Shown here piece by piece: positions 1 through 5,582 of a stretch of 6,308 bases of DNA. The notes beneath the pieces were generated by a model that worked only from the letters and a program-made list of their open reading frames with translations, had not been told where the DNA came from and ran no database searches. A program made the position numbers and the translations under genes. The DNA comes from Planctomycetota bacterium. Lineage in GTDB: Bacteria; Planctomycetota; Phycisphaerae; UBA1845. Positions within the stretch are counted from its first letter, which is position 1. Each line of letters opens with the position of its first letter. The stretch covers positions 1 to 6,308 of the forward strand of contig JADFIX010000260.1 in NCBI GenBank assembly GCA_022566435.1. Reading direction: 5' to 3'.

Positions 1-286
1 TCGGCATCTTCAGAAGAGCGTCTTGACGCTCATCGCTGAAGATTTCCTTGATCGCTTGGTGCAACTTCGGCTGATTGTCCTTGACCGCCAGAACATAATC
101 AGCCTTGGCACTCGTGATTTTCTTGGCAATTTCCTTCTGGCAGCCCATCGCGTCAATCGTGACGATCGCACCTTTCACGTCGATCCGCTCAATTAACTCT
201 GGAATGGCCGTGATTTCGTTGGATTTCTCTTCCGTGGCCACTTGGCCGAGCGACAAACCGTGGTCCGTCGCCCACGCGCTGACTAG
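1..286 (-). pseudogene. ISAs1-family transposase, internal fragment
   Basis: Read on the minus strand, this stretch is open from about 286 to the left edge. It gives a clear central piece of an ISAs1-family (H-repeat-associated) DDE transposase. The recognisable blocks, in order, are LVSAWATDHGLSLGQV, KSNEITAIPELIERID, IVTIDAMGCQKEIAKKI and ADYVLAVKDNQPKLHQAI. These match the family consensus as I remember it. The Asp in TIDAMGCQ corresponds to the second catalytic acid. The N-terminal part with the first Asp is missing, and the last acid would lie beyond the left edge. Upstream of LVSAWA the similarity stops and an in-frame stop follows at 296-298. That break coincides with a CTAG where IS630-like sequence begins. 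The copy is therefore broken at its 5' end and cannot encode a working enzyme. The family call is firm. Whether the 3' half is intact outside the window is unknown. Confidence 0.88.
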
Positions 287-313
287 TGTAGTTTCTCATA
301 ATTAGTGCAACTT
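284..313. repeat. Imperfect tandem repeat at the presumed IS630 end
   Basis: TAGTGTAGTTT (284-294) and TAGTGCAACTT (303-313) match at 8 of 11 positions, with starts 19 bases apart. They lie at the very edge of the IS630-like remnant. Paired subterminal motifs at IS ends are often transposase binding sites, so that role is plausible. It is inferred from position only, and a similarity this short could arise by chance. Confidence 0.3.
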
Positions 314-358
314 ATATCCTGCTTGTCGGTATCATTCTTTGGAAGGAGGATGGTATCG

Positions 359-448
359 ATGCGAGTGGCTCCAAAGGTAATGTTGACCGACGAACAACGG
401 GTTAGGCTGGGCGCAGGGCCAGCGCGGATAAATAGGAAAGATAGGTAA
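359..448 (+). pseudogene. IS630-family transposase, N-terminal remnant (29 codons)
   Basis: The ATG at 359 sits nine bases after GGAGG (345-349). It opens a frame starting MRVAPKVMLTDEQRVRL, the characteristic N-terminus of many IS630-family transposases, which normally continues into a helix-turn-helix and a DDE domain of more than 300 residues in total. After residue 17 the match fades (GAGPARINRKDR) and the frame stops at 446-448, so only the first few percent of the protein remains. Another ATG at 350 is in the same frame but overlaps the ribosome binding site, which makes 359 the better start. The identification rests on about 17 residues plus the position at a likely IS insertion point. 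It is reasonably good but not certain. Confidence 0.6.
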
Positions 449-561
449 ACTGGCGCGATAGGCTGTGAGCGGTTATACCTTCTGCGAGCTCGCCGCATGG
501 AGCGGTGGCGGGCAAAGCCCGCGCGGCTGCGCGATGCACAGCAAGAGGGAGAAAATGCAAG
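449..561. other. Gene-poor stretch with two small inverted repeats
   Basis: Between the IS debris and the membrane-protein gene I see a perfect 10-base palindrome, GCGAGCTCGC (484-493), and a hairpin GCGGGC-AAA-GCCCGC (508-522; 6 bp stem, 3-base loop). Neither has a T-run, so neither is a convincing terminator. They could shape the leader of the gene starting at 562. No clear promoter was found: TATACC at 474-479 lacks a credible -35 partner. Confidence 0.3.
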
Positions 562-1128
562 ATGACTCGTAACTTGTCGTACAGATGTATGTTGATTGCC
601 GCGTTCGGTTTCTTCGGGCTCAGCCTTGCGAACCCCGTTTGGGGGATTGACGAAGACAAGGTTACGGCCGTGAAATGTACTGCAACCGGAAGTGTCAGGA
701 TTACCGGCGCCGCTGGCGCGTCTGAGGATGGTGCGATGGTTGGCAAACGAGGCTCCCGCAAGGAGGTGTGGACGACACTGAGTAGCTGGCACGTCGCGTT
801 TTTCTCAACGGCGATTCTTTGCGGGCTCATTCTTGCGTCACCGATCTCTCGCAAACGCCGGGTCCATTCGTTGATCTGGGGCCTCTTGTTACTCCACGTT
901 CTTGTGGGCCTTAGAATGACAATAATTGTCGTCTACAACCTGAGTATGCATAACCCTAGTCCTCTTCTGGCCGGGGACGGTTTCTGGAGTCGAAGTCTAC
1001 GATCCGGCATCGGGTGGGCCTCGACCGGTCAGATGGTCTCCTACCTTGTCCCGATAGGCGTCTGGATTCTGGTCTGCTTCCGTCACGAAGATTTGGGCCC
1101 ACTCGTTCGCGGGGAGCGGTCAGATTAG
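562..1128 (+). CDS. Small membrane protein of unknown family, 188 aa
   Basis: I do not recognise this family. From the ATG at 562 the protein begins with a basic stretch and a hydrophobic core (residues about 9-23, CMLIAAFGFFGLSLA), followed by N-P-x-W-G. This is either a signal peptide or a first membrane anchor. A polar loop follows (29-70), rich in Gly, Ala and Ser, with one Cys (39). Three further hydrophobic segments lie at about 76-93, 103-127 and 157-173. The loop between the first two (RKRR, 97-100) is strongly basic and should be cytoplasmic. The protein ends in a charged tail. An in-frame GTG at 505 would add 19 residues, but AGAGGGAG (544-551) lies about 10 bases before the ATG, and the hydrophobic N-terminus fits that start. 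The gene stands alone, with IS debris upstream and about 500 gene-free bases downstream. Coding status is supported by the long frame and coherent topology, with no recognised homologue. Confidence 0.65.
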   Translation: MTRNLSYRCMLIAAFGFFGLSLANPVWGIDEDKVTAVKCTATGSVRITGAAGASEDGAMVGKRGSRKEVWTTLSSWHVAFFSTAILCGLILASPISRKRRVHSLIWGLLLLHVLVGLRMTIIVVYNLSMHNPSPLLAGDGFWSRSLRSGIGWASTGQMVSYLVPIGVWILVCFRHEDLGPLVRGERSD

Positions 1129-1130
1129 CC

Positions 1131-1155
1131 GCAGAGGTGCGTCCCGGACCTGTGC
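1131..1155 (+). terminator. Possible weak terminator hairpin after the membrane-protein gene
   Basis: GCAGAGGT (1131-1138) pairs with ACCTGTGC (1148-1155), giving an 8 bp stem with one mismatch and a 9-base loop, two bases past the stop codon. The following bases are only loosely T-rich (ctttcctcttt, starting about 10 bases later), so it is not a classic intrinsic terminator. The position fits and the sequence is marginal. Confidence 0.25.
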
Positions 1156-1450
1156 TGTAAACATCTTTCCTCTTTCGCAAAGGCCACACTTCTGGCATGT
1201 TTATGTTACAGTGAATTGGCGTGTTCCTTTGGTTCGGATTAGCCTGGATTTGACACGCAAATCCGGCGAGACTCTTCGCAAAGCACGGTTGTATTCCTCG
1301 CTCGCGGTAGGGAACGCGACCAATCTGTGCAACCGAGCAGGGCGCACGGATGGAGCGTGAAGGGCGACGTGCAACGATACCGCCGATGCGACGCCCACGG
1401 CGCCATACTCGCGAGTCGCGTTCGGTCGTTCGTCATACAACTTCCCGCAA

Positions 1451-1479
1451 TTGCCGTTCATCGCGACCCCTGATACGAT
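1451..1479 (+). promoter_or_regulatory. Candidate sigma-70-type promoter for the lysS operon
   Basis: TTGCCG (1451-1456) is followed after a 17-base spacer by TACGAT (1474-1479). A TG one base before the hexamer (1471-1472) makes an extended -10. Each hexamer matches consensus at 4 of 6 positions, with ideal spacing. Transcription would start near 1486 and leave a leader of about 140 bases before the lysS ATG. This comes from pattern matching only. Promoter consensus in this lineage may differ. Confidence 0.4.
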
Positions 1480-1499
1480 CGGACCGGGAAAACTGCGCC

Positions 1500-1514
1500 G
1501 AATCCACCGGATTC
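1500..1514 (+). other. Leader hairpin 1 upstream of lysS
   Basis: GAATCC (1500-1505) and GGATTC (1509-1514) form a perfect 6 bp stem with an ACC loop. It lies about 15 bases after the predicted transcription start, so it may protect or regulate the lysS message. There is no T-run, so it is not a terminator. Confidence 0.3.
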
Positions 1515-1517
1515 TCC

Positions 1518-1538
1518 GACCCCGATTGCCCGGGGGTC
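1518..1538 (+). other. Leader hairpin 2 upstream of lysS
   Basis: GACCCC (1518-1523) pairs with GGGGTC (1533-1538) across a 9-base loop. A register shift (CCCCG 1520-1524 with CGGGG 1531-1535) gives a shorter all-GC alternative. It follows hairpin 1 by three bases. What follows (TGGTAGGG) is not T-rich, so I do not call it a terminator. Confidence 0.3.
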
Positions 1539-1626
1539 TGGTAGGGTTCCCCGGATGCGGCTCAAGACCGGCGGTGGCGCGGCGCCGAGGCGAACACGGA
1601 AACCAGGATGCGAGAAACAGCGGCCC

Positions 1627-3246
1627 ATGGCTGAAGAAAACCAGCTCAAAGCACAACGAATACGCAAGCGCGATGCCCTCATCGAGTTGGGAATCGATCC
1701 CTACGGCGGACGATTCCCCAATGTGACCGCGCTCACCGACGTTCGCAGGCAGGCGGAACCGCTGGGGCTCGGTCCGGGCGACCGTAGCGATATCACAGCC
1801 CGCGTCGCCGGGCGGATCATGCTCCTCCGTGTCATGGGGAAGCTGGCGTTCTTGACGATTCGCGATCAGAGCGGCGTCCTCCAGCTCGGGCTGAGCAAGG
1901 CCGAACTGGGCGATCAGAACTGGGCGGTCGTCAAAAAGCTGGATCTCGGTGATATCCTCGGCGCGGATGGCATCATCGGAAAGACCAAGACCGGCGAGCT
2001 GACCCTCTGGGCCGATCGCATCACGCTGCTAAGTAAGTCGCTGATCGCCCCGCCGGAAAAGTGGCACGGTCTGACCGATGTCGATCTGCGATACCGCCGG
2101 CGATACGTCGACCTGTTCGCCAACCCGGAAGTGCGCGAGGTCTTCAAACGCCGTAGCGCGATTATCCAGGCGATACGAGACTGCCTCGTTCGTGACGGGT
2201 ACATCGAGGTGGAAACGCCCGTGCTTCAGCCGATTTACGGCGGCGCGGCGGCGAGACCGTTCACCACACACCACAACACGCTCGATCTCGATCTTTTTCT
2301 GCGCATCAGCCCAGAACTCTACTTGAAGCGTCTGCTGGTCGGTGGACTGGAACGGGTATTCGAAATCGCCCGTAATTTCCGAAATGAGGGGATCAGCGCC
2401 AAGCACAATCCCGAGTTCACCATGATCGAACTCTACGAAGCCTACGCGGACTACAACGTCATGATGCACCGCGTGGAGCAAATGGTCTTCGCGGCATTCG
2501 ATGTATCCGCACGACAGGCCGTGCCCGAGCGGCTCGCGGCCATCGAGGCGGAAGTGACGCGATTGAACGCCGACGAGCGCAAGGACGAGGCCGTTTCCTA
2601 CGCCGAAAAAGAGCATCTCACCGCCTATCGGGAGGCTCAGGACGGAATCGAGAAGGGCCGACTCACTAGTGTATTCAACGGTGAAGTTTTGGACTTCACG
2701 CCGCCATGGCCACGGATCAAGTATGCCGATCTCCTGAGCGAGCACTTGGGCGTGTCCATGGACGATATGGCGAGCGTGCGTGCCAAGGCGTCGGAATTGA
2801 AAATCGAACAGGCGGGCAAGGACGATGCCGTTCTGATCAACGACCTGTTCGAGGCCGGCGTGGAGCGGCACCTCCGTCGTCCGACGTTCGTTCTGGATTA
2901 CCCGGCGGCCATCTGTCCGCTGACCCGTCGTCATCCCGAGGATCCATCCATTGCCCTGCGATTCGAAGCTTTCGTGGTGGGAATGGAACTCGGCAATGCT
3001 TACACCGAGCTGAACGATCCGGCGGTACAGGCGGAAAACCTGGGCCGGTCGGTGGAAGGCGAGGGTGATGAGACGATGGCCGTCATGGACGATGACTTCG
3101 TGACCGCGCTGGAATACGGCATGCCGCCGGCCGGCGGTCTGGGCGTGGGCATTGACCGGCTGGTGATGCTGCTGACCGACAGCCCCAGCATTCGCGATGT
3201 AATTCTCTTTCCGCTTCAGCGGCCGATCGCGGCCGGGGGGGATTGA
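1627..3246 (+). CDS. lysS: Lysyl-tRNA synthetase, class II (LysRS)
   Basis: LysRS is a cytoplasmic enzyme that attaches lysine to tRNA-Lys using ATP. The 539-residue product shows the class II layout. An N-terminal OB-fold anticodon-binding domain starts near residue 56 (RVAGRIMLLRVMGKLAFLTI). The motif 1 region is around 192-212 (YIEVETPVLQPIYGGAAARPF). Motif 2 is FRNEGISAKHNPEFT (251-265) with Arg252, Glu254 and His260. Motif 3 is GLGVGIDRL (504-512) with Arg511. Bacterial LysRS is usually about 490-505 residues. The excess comes mainly from an insertion of about 50 mostly charged residues between 295 and 350. The frame is open back to an ATG at 1555, but the family N-terminus (MAEENQLKAQRIRKRDAL) fits the ATG at 1627. 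The ribosome binding site there is weak (GAGA only). It is first in a close cluster with the lol genes. Its G-rich 3' end (seven Gs, 3235-3241) probably serves as ribosome binding site for the next gene. Confidence 0.97.
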   Translation: MAEENQLKAQRIRKRDALIELGIDPYGGRFPNVTALTDVRRQAEPLGLGPGDRSDITARVAGRIMLLRVMGKLAFLTIRDQSGVLQLGLSKAELGDQNWAVVKKLDLGDILGADGIIGKTKTGELTLWADRITLLSKSLIAPPEKWHGLTDVDLRYRRRYVDLFANPEVREVFKRRSAIIQAIRDCLVRDGYIEVETPVLQPIYGGAAARPFTTHHNTLDLDLFLRISPELYLKRLLVGGLERVFEIARNFRNEGISAKHNPEFTMIELYEAYADYNVMMHRVEQMVFAAFDVSARQAVPERLAAIEAEVTRLNADERKDEAVSYAEKEHLTAYREAQDGIEKGRLTSVFNGEVLDFTPPWPRIKYADLLSEHLGVSMDDMASVRAKASELKIEQAGKDDAVLINDLFEAGVERHLRRPTFVLDYPAAICPLTRRHPEDPSIALRFEAFVVGMELGNAYTELNDPAVQAENLGRSVEGEGDETMAVMDDDFVTALEYGMPPAGGLGVGIDRLVMLLTDSPSIRDVILFPLQRPIAAGGD

Positions 3247-3249
3247 CCC

Positions 3250-4842
3250 GTGTACAAATGGTTCTTCGCCTGGCGCTACCTGCACACCAAGCTGATCGCA
3301 CTGTTCGGCGTGGCCAGCGTGACGCTGTGCGTTGCCATGGTGCTCGTTGTGTTGAGCGTGATGGGCGGGTTTCTCGACACGCTACGGGAGCGTTCTCGCG
3401 GGCTGCACAGTGAGATCGTGGTGGAGAGCGGTTCCATTCAGGGGTTTCCGTACTATCAGCAGTTCGAGGCGTATCTGAACAAACATCTTCCTAATGTCAT
3501 CAAGACGACCACGCCCGCCATTTACTCGTACGGCATCGTACGCGTCCGCGCGACGGCGTATACACGTCCGTGTCGGGTACTCGGCATTCGTCTTTCGGAC
3601 TACATTCAAGTAAACGAGTTCGGGAACGGGCTGCACTACGAAGGTTTTTATCCCGGCACCACCAAACTCGGGGCACAGGGGATGCCGCTGGCCGGCTTTA
3701 ACGAGACCAACAGGCTGGCGCTGCCGCCCGACCATGAACAAGCTTCGGCAGTCTGGAGAAAGAAACAGAGCGACCTTGCGGCGATCGACGAATACGACGC
3801 GCGCCCCTTCGAGACTGCGCCATTCCCCAAGGAACTCGCCGTCACGTCGGGTGGCAGTCGAGTCTTTTCCATGCACTTCGAGAGCCCGCGGTATGAGGGT
3901 CCCGAACGGTACGGTGTGATCATCGGATCAGACCTTCTCTTTGATCGCCTCTCCGGCGGCCGATTCGATCGATATCTGGCACGTGGGGCCAACATCAGTT
4001 TGACGTTGATGCCACTGAGTCAAACGGGCAGCCCCACCGGCGAACCACCGGTGAAACTACCGCTTCGGTACGTCGACGATTCGCACACCGGCATTTTCGA
4101 AATCGACGATTTGTGCATCTACGTCGATTTCGACATGGTCCAACACAAGTTGGGCATGGACCCGCAACCGAGAGTGGACGGCGGCACAACCGCGGCGCGC
4201 ACGAATCAACTGCTCATCAGTTTGCAGCCTGGGGTCGGACTTTACGAATCCAAGGCCGGGATCACCGATGCGTGGAACGAATTTATCCTCGAGATCGACC
4301 GGAACCTGAGCGCCGCTGACGCGCAATCGTTAAGCTTTGTCAAGGTCCACACCTGGGAAGACCTTCAACGGCCCTTTATCAACGCGGTCGAGAAGGAGAA
4401 AGTGCTGGTGACGTTTCTCTTCGCCTTGATCAGCATTGTGGCGATCGTTCTTCTGGGCTGTATTTTCTACATGATCGTCGAGAAGAAAACGCGGGATATC
4501 GGCACCCTCAAGGCACTCGGGGCGTCCTCGGGCGGCGTGGCGTCCATCTTCATCAGCTACGCGTTGGTCGTGGGCATTTCGGGATCGGTACTCGGCACGC
4601 TCGTCGGCAGCCTGTTCGTTTGGAACATCAACGGCATCCAGGATTTTTTGGCAAGCCTGAATCCTCAGCTTCGGGTGTGGAGTCCGGAAGTGTATTCGTT
4701 TGACAAGATTCCCGAAGTCGTCAAAACGGCCGATGCAATTTGGGTGGCATCCATTGCCGTGGTGGCTTCGGTGATAGGTTCATTCATTCCGGCGGCGTTG
4801 GCGGGGCGGGTTTGGCCCGTGCAGGCGCTGCGATACGAGTAA
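3250..4842 (+). CDS. lolE: LolE/LolC-type lipoprotein-releasing ABC permease (MacB/FtsX fold)
   Basis: This is the membrane subunit of a LolCDE-type exporter, which extracts lipoproteins from the inner membrane for delivery to the outer membrane. The N-terminus MYKWFFAWRYL followed by a membrane helix (about 15-38) ending VVLSVMGGF is typical of the family. A large periplasmic region follows (about 40-384). The C-terminal FtsX-type domain has a second helix (385-410), then the EKKTRDIGTLKALGAS coupling segment (411-426), and further helices at 431-458 and 494-516. It ends PVQALRYE. Total length is 530 aa against about 400 for enteric LolC/LolE, with the extra in the periplasmic part. The GTG start at 3250 lies three bases after the lysS stop and follows a G-rich ribosome binding site. 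With only one permease beside lolD, a homodimeric (LolF-like) permease is likely, unless a partner is encoded elsewhere. MacB-like export of other substrates is possible. I cannot separate LolC from LolE. Confidence 0.88.
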   Translation: MYKWFFAWRYLHTKLIALFGVASVTLCVAMVLVVLSVMGGFLDTLRERSRGLHSEIVVESGSIQGFPYYQQFEAYLNKHLPNVIKTTTPAIYSYGIVRVRATAYTRPCRVLGIRLSDYIQVNEFGNGLHYEGFYPGTTKLGAQGMPLAGFNETNRLALPPDHEQASAVWRKKQSDLAAIDEYDARPFETAPFPKELAVTSGGSRVFSMHFESPRYEGPERYGVIIGSDLLFDRLSGGRFDRYLARGANISLTLMPLSQTGSPTGEPPVKLPLRYVDDSHTGIFEIDDLCIYVDFDMVQHKLGMDPQPRVDGGTTAARTNQLLISLQPGVGLYESKAGITDAWNEFILEIDRNLSAADAQSLSFVKVHTWEDLQRPFINAVEKEKVLVTFLFALISIVAIVLLGCIFYMIVEKKTRDIGTLKALGASSGGVASIFISYALVVGISGSVLGTLVGSLFVWNINGIQDFLASLNPQLRVWSPEVYSFDKIPEVVKTADAIWVASIAVVASVIGSFIPAALAGRVWPVQALRYE

Positions 4843-4847
4843 CGGCG

Positions 4848-5582
4848 ATGCTGCTGCGCGCACGCAATATATTCAAGACGTACGCCATGGGGCGCACCGA
4901 GGTGCCGGTCTTGCGCAATGCGTCGGTGTCGGCGGAGAAGGGTGAGTTCCTGGTGATCTTGGGCGCCAGCGGCTCGGGCAAGAGTACGCTGTTGCATATC
5001 CTCGGCGCGCTCGACACGCCCGATCGGGGAACGGTCGAATTCGACGGTGAAAGCGTCACGCTGTTGCCGGCGGCACGCCGGAATCACTACCGAAATCAGA
5101 AGATCGGATTCGTATTTCAGTTTTATCACTTACTGCCGGAATTCACAGTCCTTGAAAACGTGATGATGCCGCGGATGATTTCACAATCCGTCATTTCTTG
5201 GATCACCACCCGTCGCAAGGCGCGACGCGACGCCCAGGCGCTGTTGGAGCGGGTCGGGCTGGCGGATCGCGTATTGCATCGCCCGAAAGAGCTGTCCGGG
5301 GGCGAGCGGCAGCGGGTGGCGATCGCGCGGGCCTTGGTAAATCGCCCGGCCATCTTGCTTGCCGACGAGCCAACGGGTAACCTGGATTCGAAGATCGGCG
5401 AGGAAATCCTGCGTCTACTGGTTTCTTTCAGTGATGAAGGACAGACCATTGTGATGGTGACGCACGACTTACAATTGGCATCGCATGCCCATCGCCGACT
5501 CTTGTTAGAAGACGGCGCGCTGCGCGAGTATCGCGAATCGAGGCCTTCGACTCATTTTGCTGCAAAGGAGGTGGCTCCATGA
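4848..5582 (+). CDS. lolD: LolD-type ABC transporter ATP-binding protein
   Basis: This is the ATPase that powers the neighbouring permease from the cytoplasmic side. The 244-residue product carries every ABC motif: Walker A GASGSGKST (39-47), Q-loop VFQFYHLLPEFTVLENV (89-105), signature LSGGERQRVAIARAL (149-163), Walker B ILLADEPTGNLD (169-180) and the H-loop His206 in VMVTHD. The wording around the signature and Walker B is that of the LolD/MacB/FtsE group. Length is normal, with a few extra residues (about 112-126, basic) between the Q-loop and the signature. The frame stays open upstream to 4740, inside the permease gene. The ATG at 4848, five bases after the permease stop, gives the normal family start (MLLRARNIFKTYAMG). 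Its last codons contain the ribosome binding site of ilvE. LolD versus MacB-ATPase is decided mainly by the LolE-like partner. Confidence 0.92.
   Translation: MLLRARNIFKTYAMGRTEVPVLRNASVSAEKGEFLVILGASGSGKSTLLHILGALDTPDRGTVEFDGESVTLLPAARRNHYRNQKIGFVFQFYHLLPEFTVLENVMMPRMISQSVISWITTRRKARRDAQALLERVGLADRVLHRPKELSGGERQRVAIARALVNRPAILLADEPTGNLDSKIGEEILRLLVSFSDEGQTIVMVTHDLQLASHAHRRLLLEDGALREYRESRPSTHFAAKEVAP
5564..5572 (+). promoter_or_regulatory. Strong ribosome binding site for ilvE inside lolD
   Basis: AAAGGAGGT is a near-perfect Shine-Dalgarno sequence. GGAGG (5567-5571) lies seven bases before the ATG at 5579, which decides that start over the in-frame ATGs at 5585 and 5609. It is much stronger than the sites before lysS and lolD. 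Confidence 0.85.

Larger units (their letters stand above)
284..448 (+). mobile_element. IS630-family element, truncated left-end remnant
   Basis: The segment starts exactly where the ISAs1 frame breaks, at a TA inside CTAG (283-286). IS630 elements insert at TA, and some prefer CTAG, so this is the expected scar. It contains a short AT-rich end region (284-340), a good Shine-Dalgarno sequence (GGAAGGAGG, 341-349) and the first codons of an IS630-type transposase from 359. No right end, second inverted repeat or rest of the transposase is present downstream. The right boundary is arbitrary: I placed it at the stop of the broken frame, but IS similarity may end near 410. The outer boundary at 284 is inferred from the break in the host frame, not from a known terminal repeat. 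Confidence 0.5.
1129..1626. other. Intergenic region upstream of lysS (about 500 bases)
   Basis: I see no supportable gene here. Short open frames exist on both strands but give Arg/Pro-rich, low-complexity translations typical of non-coding GC-rich DNA, and none has a good ribosome binding site. Structured items are a hairpin with stem GGATTT/AAATCC (1246-1251 and 1259-1264, 7-base loop, extendable by a wobble pair and a C-G pair), a perfect 7-base inverted pair TAAACAT/ATGTTTA (1158-1164 and 1197-1203), the promoter candidate at 1451-1479, and two hairpins just before lysS. I looked for T-box and lysine-riboswitch signatures and did not find them. Confidence 0.5.

Noticed and set aside
505..561. 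GTG start at 505 for the membrane protein
   Set aside because: It would put 19 mostly Ala/Arg residues before a good hydrophobic N-terminus and would place the start next to a hairpin. The ATG at 562 has AGAGGGAG about 10 bases upstream.
283..854. Two overlapping minus-strand open frames opposite the membrane-protein gene
   Set aside because: They are Arg/Ser/Pro-rich with no domain, overlap each other in different frames, and run into IS debris. The plus-strand frame has better topology and a ribosome binding site.
562..1128. Exosortase/archaeosortase-like protein
   Set aside because: Cys87, Arg118 and His130 occur in the right order, but the spacings are far shorter than in that family, the Cys lies within a hydrophobic segment, and there are too few helices.
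1250..1278. Promoter based on a perfect TTGACA at 1250-1255
   Set aside because: With a 17-base spacer the -10 would be TCTTCG, a poor match, and the TTGACA lies within a hairpin.
1555..1626. Upstream ATG start for lysS adding 24 residues
   Set aside because: The added residues are basic and unlike LysRS N-termini. The family-like start (MAEENQLKAQ) is at 1627.
1486..1626. T-box or lysine riboswitch in the lysS leader
   Set aside because: I found no T-box consensus (GGGTGGnACCGCG-like) and no recognisable lysine-riboswitch core. Only two simple hairpins are visible.
1201..1656. 151-codon minus-strand frame and short plus-strand frames in the lysS upstream region
   Set aside because: The translations are Arg/Pro-rich without domains, mutually overlapping, and lack ribosome binding sites.
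3244..3246. Selenocysteine or programmed readthrough of the lysS TGA
   Set aside because: LysRS ends at a normal length after motif 3, no stem-loop of the needed kind is evident, and a start codon with a ribosome binding site follows at once.
2029..3285. 418-codon open frame on the minus strand opposite lysS
   Set aside because: It lies antisense to an unmistakable LysRS gene. Its translation shows no recognisable domain, and long antisense frames are common opposite GC-rich genes.
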